Below are positions 10,732 through 19,093 of a stretch of DNA of 64,000 nucleotides, in pieces. Position numbers and translations under genes: made by a program. The stretch spans positions 1 to 64,000 of the forward strand of contig NZ_JAPMLP010000009.1 in NCBI RefSeq assembly GCF_026410285.1, in the 5' to 3' direction. The notes under the pieces are model-generated. The model worked only from the letters and a program-made list of their open reading frames with translations, did no database searches and had not been told where the DNA came from. This DNA is from Sulfitobacter sp. F26169L. Lineage in GTDB: Bacteria > Pseudomonadota > Alphaproteobacteria > Rhodobacterales > Rhodobacteraceae. How positions within the stretch are numbered: position 1 is the stretch's first letter; each line of letters starts with the position of its first letter.

Positions 10732-11865
10732 TTATTTCAAGGACTTTGCGCGGTGATCTGCCCAGAAGGCAGGCCAGTCTTTTGCAGACACGTTCTGGTC
10801 AAATGCCGCCTCAGTGGCTTCTTCCCACGCAGCCTGAACTTTTTGCATCCGTTCAAGGCGCTCAGTATGCCATTTCTGATCATTTTCGGACCAGACGCCG
10901 ATTTCTTTCAGGTATTTTATAGCACCAGGGTGGAATGGTGCATCCTGCGGAGTTGTGCCGGACTTATCTGTCGCCCAGTTGGGCATCGCTGATGTTGCGT
11001 CTTTGTAAATATCAAATGACGTGTCCAGCGCTTTGATAAAGTTATACACCTCGGTCTCGTCCGCTTCGGCGTAAACAGTAACCATCGGATAGCGTACGGC
11101 AAAAATCTCGGCAGGATTTTCTTCGGAGATGCCTGCACCGCTGGTAGCGGTAGTAGGAGCGAAAAAGCTTGCGACTTTGGTAATCGCGTCCCAGCCTTCG
11201 GTATTATCCTTATTTAGCGGCGCCCAGCTAAGCCCACGTGAAGAGCCTTCAAGCTCGTACAGGGTTGCCGCAGTGGGAGTCGTGCCTGCTACATCTGCCT
11301 GACCATCGACAACTGCGCGCAAGGCCGCACCGTATGAAGGCACTTCAACAACCTCAACATCATCCCACGTCAATCCGGCAAACGCCAGCATCGCTTCGAC
11401 CTTGATGTTGATTGATGGATTGGCTTTGATCCGTGGCACCCGCTTGCCGCGAATATCCGCAATCGTTTTGATGCCGCTGTCTGTTGCGATGGCCATACCA
11501 AAAGTTGACGGACGACCGGCAACAATGCGCAAATCTTGCGGCCCCCATTCCTGCGCTTCAAAATCATACAGCGCCTCGGTCGCAAAATAGACCTCGTTGG
11601 CCAGCCAGCCGTATTGCACGCGGCCCGTTTTAAGGGGGAGAAGGCGACCGATGGACGTACCCGATGGCGTAATCCGCACGCGTGTTCCGAACTCCTTGCC
11701 AAAAGCATCAGCAATCGCAGATGCTTCGGCATAACCACTAGAGCCGACATCGTAAGTGGACCAAAGCATTGAACGCGGCAGTTCGACGTCTTGAGCAGCG
11801 GCGGGGAATGCTGCGGCTACCGCCAAAGCGGCCGCACCAAGGGTAGCGGTAAATTTGAAAGTCAT
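10732..11865 (-). CDS. TAXI family TRAP transporter solute-binding protein
   Basis: Periplasmic binding subunit of 377 residues. A Sec signal peptide is visible (basic start, hydrophobic stretch AALAVAAAFPAAAQ, cleavage after AAAQ). The TAXI-type features follow: SSGYAEASAIADAFGKEFG near residues 40-60, RVRITPSGTSIGRLLPLKTG, and GRPSTFGMAIATDSGIKTIADIRGKR in parts. The ATG at 11865 has GGAGG upstream. It is the first gene of the transporter pair and would deliver an organic anion to the fused permease. Ligand unknown. Confidence 0.9.
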   Translation of the reverse strand: MTFKFTATLGAAALAVAAAFPAAAQDVELPRSMLWSTYDVGSSGYAEASAIADAFGKEFGTRVRITPSGTSIGRLLPLKTGRVQYGWLANEVYFATEALYDFEAQEWGPQDLRIVAGRPSTFGMAIATDSGIKTIADIRGKRVPRIKANPSINIKVEAMLAFAGLTWDDVEVVEVPSYGAALRAVVDGQADVAGTTPTAATLYELEGSSRGLSWAPLNKDNTEGWDAITKVASFFAPTTATSGAGISEENPAEIFAVRYPMVTVYAEADETEVYNFIKALDTSFDIYKDATSAMPNWATDKSGTTPQDAPFHPGAIKYLKEIGVWSENDQKWHTERLERMQKVQAAWEEATEAAFDQNVSAKDWPAFWADHRAKSLK

Positions 11866-11911
11866 TGGGTGTCCTCCGTTAGGTTTCTTGATTTATTGCT
11901 GCAATTTATCG

Positions 11912-13114
11912 TTAGGTGCCGCCGCCCTTGTCAGGTGTGATTCCGTCCGCGGTGAGTTTCGCAATTTCCACTTCAGAAAATCCCGCCTCAGCCAAAATTT
12001 CACTCCGGTGCTGTGCAAACTTCGGGGGCTTGCGCCGAAAGCTAGCTGGCGTTGCAGTTGCCTTTACCGGCGCGCCAAGGCCGCGATACTCGTCTATACT
12101 GACGGTCATTTCACGATGCGCAGTATGCGGATGCGCCAACGCCTCACCCACGTCCAACACCGGACCAGCCGGCACGCCTGCGGTGATCAGTCTGTCAGCC
12201 AGATCGGCCCCGTCAAAACCTGCAAGTACGGCTTCAAGTGCGCCGCGCAGCTCTGTCCGGTTTTTGACCCGCAACCCGTTAGAAACAAAGAGTGGATCGG
12301 ACGCTATGTCGGGCGCCCCGATCACCTCGCATAAACGGGCAAACTGCCGGTCGTTGCCAACTGACAGATAAATCGGGCGATCCCGCGTGGCGTATGTAGA
12401 ATAAGGCGAGATATTGGGGTGATCGTTGCCTGTTCTACGGGGCAGATTCCCCGACATTGTATAGTTTGCCGCATGGGGATGCAGCAGCGACAATGCGCTG
12501 TCGAACAATGCTGCCTCGACGAACTGGCCCTTACCAGAGGTGCTGCGGTGATGCAGTGCCAACAAAATGCCCTGAACCGCATTCAACCCTGTCACCATAT
12601 CCACAACAGGCAAACCCACTCGCGTAGGGCCGGTTTCTTCAGTGCCATTCACGCTCATTAAACCGCCCATGGCCTGAAGAATTGCATCGTAACCCGGCAT
12701 GCCGCCCAACGGCCCATCCGCACCAAAGCCGCTAACCCTGCAATGGATCAGCTTTGGAAACCGCACAGATAAGGTATCATACCCGATGCCCCATTTTTCC
12801 AAGGTGCCTGTTTTGAAATTCTCCAGCAGGACGTCGGCATCTTCAAGCAGGCGCATCAAAACCTGCTGGCCGTCTTCATGGCGCAGATCAAGCGCAAGCG
12901 CGCGTTTGTTGCGGTTGATCCCGATAAAATACGAGGCGGTGTCTTCATGGAATGGTGGCCCCCATGCGCGTGTTTCATCGCCCATGGGAGGTTCAATCTT
13001 TATCACATCCGCGCCGTGGTCACCCAGTATCTGCCCCGCAAACGGCCCCCCCAGAACGCGAGACAAGTCGATGACCTTCAGGCCCTTCAACGCACCGGTG
13101 TTTGCAGTGCTCAT
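11912..13114 (-). CDS. CaiB/BaiF (family III) CoA-transferase
   Basis: Family III CoA-transferase of 400 residues, the usual length. Visible features are the N-terminal LKVIDLSRVLGGPFAGQILGD, ADVIKIEPPMGDETR, and the catalytic-Asp region GLPVVDMVTGLNAVQG near residue 170. C-terminal HPHTAHREM is also typical. The enzyme would move CoA between carboxylic acids to activate the imported substrate. Its start overlaps the stop of the acyl-CoA dehydrogenase gene by four bases (ATGA), so they are translationally coupled. The TAXI transporter genes follow in the same direction, which supports one uptake-activation-oxidation unit. Confidence 0.92.
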   Translation of the reverse strand: MSTANTGALKGLKVIDLSRVLGGPFAGQILGDHGADVIKIEPPMGDETRAWGPPFHEDTASYFIGINRNKRALALDLRHEDGQQVLMRLLEDADVLLENFKTGTLEKWGIGYDTLSVRFPKLIHCRVSGFGADGPLGGMPGYDAILQAMGGLMSVNGTEETGPTRVGLPVVDMVTGLNAVQGILLALHHRSTSGKGQFVEAALFDSALSLLHPHAANYTMSGNLPRRTGNDHPNISPYSTYATRDRPIYLSVGNDRQFARLCEVIGAPDIASDPLFVSNGLRVKNRTELRGALEAVLAGFDGADLADRLITAGVPAGPVLDVGEALAHPHTAHREMTVSIDEYRGLGAPVKATATPASFRRKPPKFAQHRSEILAEAGFSEVEIAKLTADGITPDKGGGT

Positions 13115-14859
13115 TGTGCTGCAACCTTATGCGTTGTCTCACCATTATCGGCAAGAGCACGGTCCAGAAGCGCTGCGATATCGGCCTCTGTTTCGCCCTC
13201 TGCATCGGTCTTTGCCAGTGGATCGCGTGTGCGCAGCTTATGGGCGATAACCGCATTTGCCAGCGCTTTGCGATCACCGCTGTACCCTGACCTACCGGCC
13301 AGTTGCGCATCTTCCCAAATCATCACTGCCGCCGAGGTTGCGTTATAAACGGCTGAGGCCGCAACACGCACGTCAACTTCAAGAGCGCGATCATTTGCAA
13401 CGGTTTCCAGCAAATCGGTGGCGCGATTGAACATCTCGGCGACAGTTTTGGTATCGTCGCCTTTAGCGTCAACGTCTGCCAGCAACCGTCCGACATAGGT
13501 GCGCAACGCATCCAGCGATCCGGCACGGCGCACGGCGCGGGTCACATCCAGCGCTACGATGTTGCTGGTGCCTTCCCAGATCGACCCAAGGTGCGAGTCG
13601 CGCAGCACCCGAGCATCAGACCACTCTTCAATATAACCACAGCCGCCACGTACTTCCATGCCGTCACCCGCGACTTTGCGTGCGTCGCGACAGGTTCGGA
13701 ACTTGATCAAGGGTGTCAGGATACGCAGCACCTTGGCCATTTCCGCATCACCCGCATCAGCGGCCTGCAAAACCTGCGCTGTGTGGAACACCATCGAGCG
13801 CCCCTGCTCGGCGGTGACCATCATCTTCATCAGCTGGCGGCGCATCAACGGCAGATCAATCAAACGCTTGCCGAAGGCAGTGCGGTTTTTGGAGATAAAC
13901 AGCGCCTCAGACACCGCGCGTCGCATCATTCCGGCAGAGCGCACGCCATTGGCCAGACGAGACATGTTGATCATATCCGTCATCTGTTTGAACCCCTGCC
14001 CCGGATCACCCACAAGGTATGCGGTAGCACCCTCCATCACGATTTCACCGCTGGCCATTGATTTGGTGCCCATCTTTTCCTTCAGGCGCAGGATGCGATA
14101 GTTATTTTTGGTGCCATCAGGCAGAACACGCGGCAGCAGGAACAACGACAGGCCACCCGTGCCCGGTGCGCCCCCCTCGGGACGCGCCAGAACCATGCCA
14201 AGTGCGGCGTCAGGGTTTGAGCAGAACCACTTGTCGCCCGTCAGCTTCCATTCACCGTCAACCAGCTTTGCAGTTGTTTCAATCGCGCCCACGTCTGATC
14301 CGGCGACTTGTTCCGTCATAAACATCGAGCCTTGGAAAAGCTCATCCATGTCCTGACTCGTCAGGCGTTCGAAGTATTCGTCGATCAGTTCTTTGGAGCC
14401 GAATTTCACCAGTGTACGCGTCAAAGAGTCTGTCATCGACAGTGGGCAACAAAGGCCGAATTCAGCCTGCACAAACAGATAGACTAATGCGTACTTGATC
14501 ATTGGGGGCAGTTTCGCGTCCGCACCGAACACGCCACCACGGTGTGACATTGCGGCAAGGCCAAATTCACCAAAGGCGTAACGCTCAAGCTCGACATAGG
14601 AGGGGTGCTTGTGAATTACTTCTAGATCAGCGCCGTTACGGGCGCGAATTTGCAGGGTCGGCGGGTTTTTATCTGCTGTCAGCGCCAGCGTTTCCAAATG
14701 TCGCCCGACAAGATCCCCCATGCGGTCCAGCTCCGGAAGCAGGCGGGCCTGTACATCTTTGTCCAGATACAACCATGCGAGATCCTGCAAAGCGATATCT
14801 GTGGCGTAGGCGTTCATTCCGGCACTGTCAGGAATGTTTTTATGGATAAGCGGTGTCAT
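13111..14859 (-). CDS. AidB-like acyl-CoA dehydrogenase
   Basis: FAD-dependent acyl-CoA dehydrogenase of 582 residues, longer than the 380-residue core family and similar to AidB-type members. The middle domain shows FMTEQVAGSDVGAIETTA and WKLTGDKWFCSNPDA; the catalytic region is HLGSIWEGTSNIVALDV, where the Glu of IWEGT is the expected base. GGCGYIEEWSDARVLRD precedes it. An extra C-terminal helical part follows. The start at 14859 has AGGA upstream. It is first in the operon with the CoA-transferase and the TAXI transporter and divergent from a LysR regulator, so it probably oxidises the CoA ester of the imported acid. Confidence 0.9.
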   Translation of the reverse strand: MTPLIHKNIPDSAGMNAYATDIALQDLAWLYLDKDVQARLLPELDRMGDLVGRHLETLALTADKNPPTLQIRARNGADLEVIHKHPSYVELERYAFGEFGLAAMSHRGGVFGADAKLPPMIKYALVYLFVQAEFGLCCPLSMTDSLTRTLVKFGSKELIDEYFERLTSQDMDELFQGSMFMTEQVAGSDVGAIETTAKLVDGEWKLTGDKWFCSNPDAALGMVLARPEGGAPGTGGLSLFLLPRVLPDGTKNNYRILRLKEKMGTKSMASGEIVMEGATAYLVGDPGQGFKQMTDMINMSRLANGVRSAGMMRRAVSEALFISKNRTAFGKRLIDLPLMRRQLMKMMVTAEQGRSMVFHTAQVLQAADAGDAEMAKVLRILTPLIKFRTCRDARKVAGDGMEVRGGCGYIEEWSDARVLRDSHLGSIWEGTSNIVALDVTRAVRRAGSLDALRTYVGRLLADVDAKGDDTKTVAEMFNRATDLLETVANDRALEVDVRVAASAVYNATSAAVMIWEDAQLAGRSGYSGDRKALANAVIAHKLRTRDPLAKTDAEGETEADIAALLDRALADNGETTHKVAAQ

Positions 14860-14954
14860 GACGGTTCCTCTCGAAAAGTAGTTCATCAGCCGGATAATGA
14901 ATCATCGGCACGGCAGCATTTCGGGAAGGGTGACGCAAAGGCAATTCCATTTCC

Positions 14955-14971
14955 AATACCATTACAGTATT
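14955..14971. promoter_or_regulatory. LysR-type operator candidate ATAC-N7-GTAT
   Basis: AATAC-cattaca-GTATT is a perfect inverted repeat of the spacing LysR regulators prefer. It lies in the 146-base divergent region between the acyl-CoA dehydrogenase and lysR genes. Confidence 0.55.
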
Positions 14972-14975
14972 CTGC

Positions 14976-14993
14976 GATAGCGAAAAGGCTATC
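14976..14993. promoter_or_regulatory. Second inverted repeat, GATAGC-N6-GCTATC
   Basis: Perfect 6-base arms just upstream of the lysR ribosome binding site (AGGAG at 14996-15000). It could be an autoregulatory site or a small hairpin that hides the start. It is five bases from the first repeat. Confidence 0.45.
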
Positions 14994-15005
14994 ACAGGAG
15001 CATTT

Positions 15006-15896
15006 ATGGCCATTACATTCCGCCAGCTTCAGCAATTTCTTGTGCTCAGCAAAGAGTTACACTTTGGCCGCGCGGCAAAGCGGCTGAACATTTCCCAGCC
15101 GCCGCTGAGTACCAGCATCAAACAATTAGAAGAGAATTTGGGCTTTCGACTTCTTCACCGCGATAAGCGGGGGGTCAGGCTTACCTCTGCAGGCGCCGTT
15201 TTTGCAGATCACTGTACGCGGATTCTGGGTCAGCTTGATGCGGCGCGCTCGCTTGCAGAACAGCAGGCAAAGGGGGTCGCCGGTACGCTCTCCGTACACT
15301 TTGTGCCCTCTATGCTATTTCGCAATCTACCTCGCACCCTGCGCAACTTTGAAGAATCCTATCCCACCGCCGGTCTGGACCTGCACGAGATGAACACCAA
15401 CCGGCAAATCGAAAGTTTGCTGCAAGGCAAGGCGGATGTGGGATTCATTCACGCTGTTCCGCTACCGCCCGAATTGCAGTCTCATACTATCGAAACAGAA
15501 CGGCTGATGTGTTGTGTGCCGCGCCAGCATCGTCTGGCCGGACGCAGCCGGATTTCAATATCCGAAATGGCAGGCGAAAAGGTTTTGGTATTTTCCCGCG
15601 AATTTGCCGCCCATTACCACGACCGTATCGTCGCCCTTTTACGCGCTGCGGATGTGGAACCCTATTCGCCCTACCGTGTACAGCACTGGTTCACCGTCAT
15701 CGCACTGGTTGCACAAGGTATGGGTATTTCGCTGGTGCCGCGCTCCCTGTCCCGCTCGTCAATGGCCGATGTGATCTATATCGAGATCGAAGAACCCAAT
15801 GCGGAACACGAAGTACAAATGATTTGGCAAGCCAATAGCAGTAATGATCTTACCGAGACGTTTGTGCGCTATGTGCAGATTAACGGCTTGGTATAA
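15006..15896 (+). CDS. LysR family transcriptional regulator
   Basis: LysR-type regulator of 296 residues. The N-terminal winged helix-turn-helix is plain: FRQLQQFLVLSKELHFGRAA then LNISQPPLSTSIKQLEENLG and RRxxRGVRLTSAG-like text (HRDKRGVRLTSAGAVFADHC). The rest is the effector-binding domain with two alpha/beta lobes. It is divergent from the acyl-CoA dehydrogenase, CoA-transferase and TAXI genes, the standard arrangement for a regulator of the opposite operon. Two inverted repeats sit in the shared promoter region. Confidence 0.95.
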   Translation: MAITFRQLQQFLVLSKELHFGRAAKRLNISQPPLSTSIKQLEENLGFRLLHRDKRGVRLTSAGAVFADHCTRILGQLDAARSLAEQQAKGVAGTLSVHFVPSMLFRNLPRTLRNFEESYPTAGLDLHEMNTNRQIESLLQGKADVGFIHAVPLPPELQSHTIETERLMCCVPRQHRLAGRSRISISEMAGEKVLVFSREFAAHYHDRIVALLRAADVEPYSPYRVQHWFTVIALVAQGMGISLVPRSLSRSSMADVIYIEIEEPNAEHEVQMIWQANSSNDLTETFVRYVQINGLV

Positions 15897-15980
15897 CACC
15901 CAGGATATGCCTAAGGATTATGCGCATGATTGACACGCATACGGTACGGCCATACCATCGTTAAGAACGGAGGCCCGATC

Positions 15981-16211
15981 ATGAATGCCCAATCACGCAA
16001 ACCGACAAATCTGTCCTTGGACAGTTTGCTGCTTTCCGAAGCGAAATCGCTTAAAATAAACTTGTCACGCGCCGCAGAAGAAGGGGTTCGTTCTGCAGTT
16101 GCCGCAGCCAAAGCGGAGCAGTGGCAAAGGGAAAATGCCAGCGCACTGGAAAGCTCGAACGCTTACGTCGAACAGAACGGGCTGCCCCTTGACCGGTTCC
16201 GGCAATTTTAA
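15981..16211 (+). CDS. ccdA: Type II antitoxin, CcdA family
   Basis: Antitoxin of 76 residues. The N-terminal half resembles the ribbon-helix-helix DNA-binding part of CcdA (NLSLDSLLLSEAKSLKINLS), and the C-terminal WQRENASALESSNAYVEQNG and LPLDRFRQF fit the toxin-binding tail, which is usually disordered until bound. The start at 15981 has GGAGG upstream; an upstream ATG would add 17 residues. Its TAA stop shares one base with the ccdB ATG. CcdA normally represses its own operon together with CcdB. On a repABC replicon the pair would act as a plasmid-maintenance module. Confidence 0.9.
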   Translation: MNAQSRKPTNLSLDSLLLSEAKSLKINLSRAAEEGVRSAVAAAKAEQWQRENASALESSNAYVEQNGLPLDRFRQF

Positions 16212-16510
16212 TGGCAAAATGCGACGTATTTCCCAACCCGTCCGGTAACGGCCTTCTTCTGGATGTGCAGACCGACCTGTTGGGCGTGCTGAACACACGG
16301 GTTGTCGTGCCGCTTTTGCCCCGTGTTATGGCACCTGAACCCGCAAGCAGGCTCAACCCGATATTCGAAATCGAGGGGCGCGAAGTCGTCATGGTAACCC
16401 AGTTTCTCGCAGCGGTGCCGGCACAAATCCTCAGACAGCCTGTTACAAACATCAGTGATGAATCCGACAAAATAACCGCAGCAATCGACATGCTGATGCA
16501 GGGATTTTAG
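16211..16510 (+). CDS. ccdB: Type II toxin, CcdB family
   Basis: Toxin of 99 residues, close to the 101 of F-plasmid CcdB. Family features are FPNPSGNGLLLDVQTDLLG, LNTRVVVPLLPR near residue 35 and VMVTQFLAAVPAQIL. CcdB poisons DNA gyrase through GyrA. The C-terminus here ends MLMQGF and lacks the Trp-Gly-Ile end that contacts gyrase in the F-plasmid protein; other CcdB lineages vary here, so activity cannot be judged. It overlaps ccdA by one base (TAATG). Confidence 0.9.
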   Translation: MAKCDVFPNPSGNGLLLDVQTDLLGVLNTRVVVPLLPRVMAPEPASRLNPIFEIEGREVVMVTQFLAAVPAQILRQPVTNISDESDKITAAIDMLMQGF

Positions 16511-16604
16511 AACCGGAGACTAACAGGCGACATATGGAAGGTATTACCTTCGTCTAAGACCGTTGCCAGAACAAAAATACGCACCGCCAAAACAGGAGAG
16601 CCAG

Positions 16605-17648
16605 ATGAACAACTGGGTCGTTGACGCAATCGGAAAGATCAATGCAGATGCGCACAGATCGGCTGACACCCATCTGTTCAAACTTCCTCTGCCGCGCCTT
16701 GCGGGCGTTGATATCTACCTCAAGGATGAAAGCACCCACCCCACCGGCAGCCTCAAACACCGGCTGGCGCGATCGTTGTTTTTGTACGCGCTATGCAATG
16801 GCAAGATCACGCAGGGCACCACCGTAGTGGAGGCATCATCGGGCAGCACAGCCGTGTCCGAAGCATACTTTGCCCGCATGATTGGCGTGCCCTTTATTGC
16901 TGTTGTTCCCAAAAGCACAGCACGCAGCAAGATCAAGCTGATTGAATTTTATGGCGGCAAGATCCACTTCGTCGACTCTGCACCGCAGATGCACGATGCA
17001 TCGGTCGAACTGGCGCGTTCAATCAGTGGCTATTTTATGGATCAGTTCACCTACGCAGAACGCGCGACAGACTGGCGCGGTAACAACAACATCGCCGAAA
17101 GCGTCTTTACCCAGATGGAGAGGGAGCCACATCCGATCCCTTCAATGCTGGTGATGAGCGCGGGAACCGGCGGCACCTCGGCCACATTGGGCCGCTACAT
17201 CCGCTATAGGGGATATGATACCGAACTGACGGTCGTTGATCCCGAGAATTCGGTTTTCTATGACAGCTACATGACGTGTGATTGCAATCTGGTCTCTGAC
17301 AAATCCAGCCGCATCGAGGGGATCGGCCGCCCCAAGGTTGAACACTCCTTCCAACCCGGGGTAATTGACCACATGCTACAGGTGCCGGATGCCGCAAGCG
17401 TTGCAACAATGTTGTGGCTGGAAAAGCTGATCGGGCGAAAGGCGGGGCCATCCACGGGCACAAACCTTTGGGGTGCGTTGCAGTCTGCACAGACGATGGT
17501 GGCGAAGGGGCGCACAGGGTCTATCGTGACGCTGTTGTGTGACAGCGGAGAGCGTTACCTGGACACCTACTACAACCCTGAATGGGTGGGTAAATGCATC
17601 GGGGATCATCAGAAATTTTCTGATGAACTGGACGCCAGTTTCACCTGA
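16605..17648 (+). CDS. PLP-dependent cysteine synthase / L-cysteine desulfhydrase-like protein
   Basis: Fold-type II PLP enzyme of 347 residues, in the cysteine synthase superfamily. The PLP lysine is in [13 protein letters not shown] near residue 50; [18 protein letters not shown] is the substrate loop and [16 protein letters not shown] the phosphate-binding loop. [16 protein letters not shown] follows near the C-terminus. Members of this branch cleave L-cysteine to sulfide, pyruvate and ammonia, or synthesise cysteine. The start at 16605 has GGAGAG four bases upstream. It stands between ccdAB and the respiration island, and a hairpin closes it at 17666. Confidence 0.82.
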   Translation: MNNWVVDAIGKINADAHRSADTHLFKLPLPRLAGVDIYLKDESTHPTGSLKHRLARSLFLYALCNGKITQGTTVVEASSGSTAVSEAYFARMIGVPFIAVVPKSTARSKIKLIEFYGGKIHFVDSAPQMHDASVELARSISGYFMDQFTYAERATDWRGNNNIAESVFTQMEREPHPIPSMLVMSAGTGGTSATLGRYIRYRGYDTELTVVDPENSVFYDSYMTCDCNLVSDKSSRIEGIGRPKVEHSFQPGVIDHMLQVPDAASVATMLWLEKLIGRKAGPSTGTNLWGALQSAQTMVAKGRTGSIVTLLCDSGERYLDTYYNPEWVGKCIGDHQKFSDELDASFT

Positions 17649-17665
17649 CTGAATTCAAAGAGGTT

Positions 17666-17695
17666 CAGGCACCATTGCACCAGCAGCGGTGCCTG
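17666..17695. terminator. Bidirectional hairpin between convergent genes
   Basis: CAGGCACC pairs with GGTGCCTG over a 14-base loop, followed by ATTGGTTT on the plus strand. It sits between two convergent genes, so it can serve both. Confidence 0.55.
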
Positions 17696-17701
17696 ATTGG
17701 T

Positions 17702-18019
17702 TTAGTCTTCGTCGGTCACGTCGGATATCCATGTTCCCGCAGCGACTGCACGTGGCAGGCCAAGCGGGCCGATGGCCAACAATGCAACCTGATGCAGGTC
17801 ATCCGCCGCTATACCCTCACTGACACCGCGGCGCGTGTGCGAATGTACGGCGCCTTCGGAGCCTGCGCCAATTGCAAGGGCCAGCTTGACCAAGCGACGC
17901 TCGCGCGCGCTCAGCCCGCCTGCATCAGCCGTGGCGGCCCCCAGTTCGGCATAAGCCGACCAGATCAACGGAAATTTTCGGGCGAGGTCACCGGCGGCGC
18001 CTGGTAAATCTTTGCTCAT
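17702..18019 (-). CDS. Carboxymuconolactone decarboxylase family protein without CxxC
   Basis: Small all-helical protein of 105 residues of the carboxymuconolactone decarboxylase/AhpD-like family. The core is LSARERRLVKLALAIGAGSE then GAVHSHTRRGVSEGI. AhpD-type members carry a CxxC redox pair at this place; here there is no cysteine, so a thiol peroxidase role is unlikely. The His residues remain. It starts the gene group that runs beside the pseudoazurin and TMAO reductase genes, and its role there is unknown. Confidence 0.8.
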   Translation of the reverse strand: MSKDLPGAAGDLARKFPLIWSAYAELGAATADAGGLSARERRLVKLALAIGAGSEGAVHSHTRRGVSEGIAADDLHQVALLAIGPLGLPRAVAAGTWISDVTDED

Positions 18020-18033
18020 TTTATCTTCCCTAT

Positions 18034-18471
18034 TCAGCTTGCCGCACCTTCGGCCAGTATCTCCTCAAAGGTTGATTTCGCCTTTTTGGGCATCTTCGCG
18101 TCAAGAAAACCTTCGGGCGCTTCCGCGTCGCCAACCTGAATTACCATAACCATTCCCATGGCAAGGTGCGGTTTGCAGATCACGCCAATCATTCCTTCTG
18201 TGGTCAGTTCGACAGAAATTTCCTTGTTAATCTTGCCCTTAAAACCCTCCTGCCCTTCTGGCAGCATATCCTTCATGGATTCAGCATTGTGGCTTTTATC
18301 GGTGGGCACAAAAACAACGGTATCGCCAACCTGTGCCGACACGAAACGCGGTTCAAATACCATCGATCCGGTTTCGCCTTTGTTAAGCATCTTTACCTCG
18401 ATGGTTTCAGCCAGTGCTGACAGCGGCGCGATCGCAACCAATGCGGCAAGAGCAAGAGATGTAAGTTTCAT
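18034..18471 (-). CDS. Pseudoazurin (periplasmic blue copper electron carrier)
   Basis: Type 1 copper protein of 145 residues. A Sec signal peptide is visible (hydrophobic LALAALVAIAPLSALA, cleavage after ALA). The mature protein shows the four copper ligands: His in DKSHNAE, then Cys, His and Met in ICKPHLAMGMVMV with the C-x2-H-x4-M spacing of pseudoazurins. It carries electrons between periplasmic redox partners, usually cytochrome bc1 and denitrification reductases. No nitrite or nitrous-oxide reductase lies here; the nearest redox enzyme is the TorA-heme fusion, which makes it a candidate donor by position only. Confidence 0.93.
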   Translation of the reverse strand: MKLTSLALAALVAIAPLSALAETIEVKMLNKGETGSMVFEPRFVSAQVGDTVVFVPTDKSHNAESMKDMLPEGQEGFKGKINKEISVELTTEGMIGVICKPHLAMGMVMVIQVGDAEAPEGFLDAKMPKKAKSTFEEILAEGAAS

Positions 18472-18565
18472 TTCAATTTCCTTTCAAGGATTTAGGTTTT
18501 TTCGTTTGTGACGAACATAAGACGCAGCATGGCAATACGCGGCCATTTGCGACATTCGGGGAGGT

Positions 18566-19093
18566 TCAGGCGGCTATACGGGCCTCCTGAACAGCCGCAA
18601 ACCAGTGCAGAACGGCAGCGCGATCCATCGGTAAATCACACGCCACATCCGCGCCAAATTCCCTCCAGCTTTGTGCATAGGTCGGGCGAACAGCGGTCAA
18701 AACGGGCACGTCAAGCGCCATGGCTTTTGCCATCAAATCACGAAATCCGCGGCCCTCGCTTTCGCCACGGCCAAACCGGTTGAGGATTAGCAGGTCGGCC
18801 CCCTGCTCCAGTTCCGCTTCGATAAACGAAGAACATTCCGCCAGCGCGCCGGGGTGCAGGCGGCACCCGTGAGAACCGTTGCCCAGAGGCTGGGAAATGC
18901 GGAAAATCCGGTTAGACCCAAGCGTCGTCAGGTCCATATCGGCACAATGACATTCACCGCCGACGGCACCACGGGTCTGCACAGCGCCACGCACCTGTAG
19001 ACCGCGCGCACCCAGTATCTGCGCGATATCGTGTAGAAACGTGTCGATATCGCCATCATCAAAACGGATTGCTGAAAGGGGTGACAAGCTCAT
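18566..19093 (-). CDS. DUF2478 protein, possible NTPase linked to molybdenum genes
   Basis: Protein of 175 residues matching the DUF2478 family, a THEP1-like nucleotide-binding fold without an obvious classical P-loop here. Recognisable parts are GSHGCRLHPGALAECS, ADLLILNRFGRGESEGRGF and DVPVLTAVRPTYAQSWREFG. Members are often encoded with molybdenum cofactor or molybdate transport genes. Its start overlaps the moeA stop by four bases, and torA precedes moeA, so it is the last gene of a torA-moeA-DUF2478 unit. A role in molybdenum handling is inferred from this setting. Confidence 0.82.
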   Translation of the reverse strand: MSLSPLSAIRFDDGDIDTFLHDIAQILGARGLQVRGAVQTRGAVGGECHCADMDLTTLGSNRIFRISQPLGNGSHGCRLHPGALAECSSFIEAELEQGADLLILNRFGRGESEGRGFRDLMAKAMALDVPVLTAVRPTYAQSWREFGADVACDLPMDRAAVLHWFAAVQEARIAA

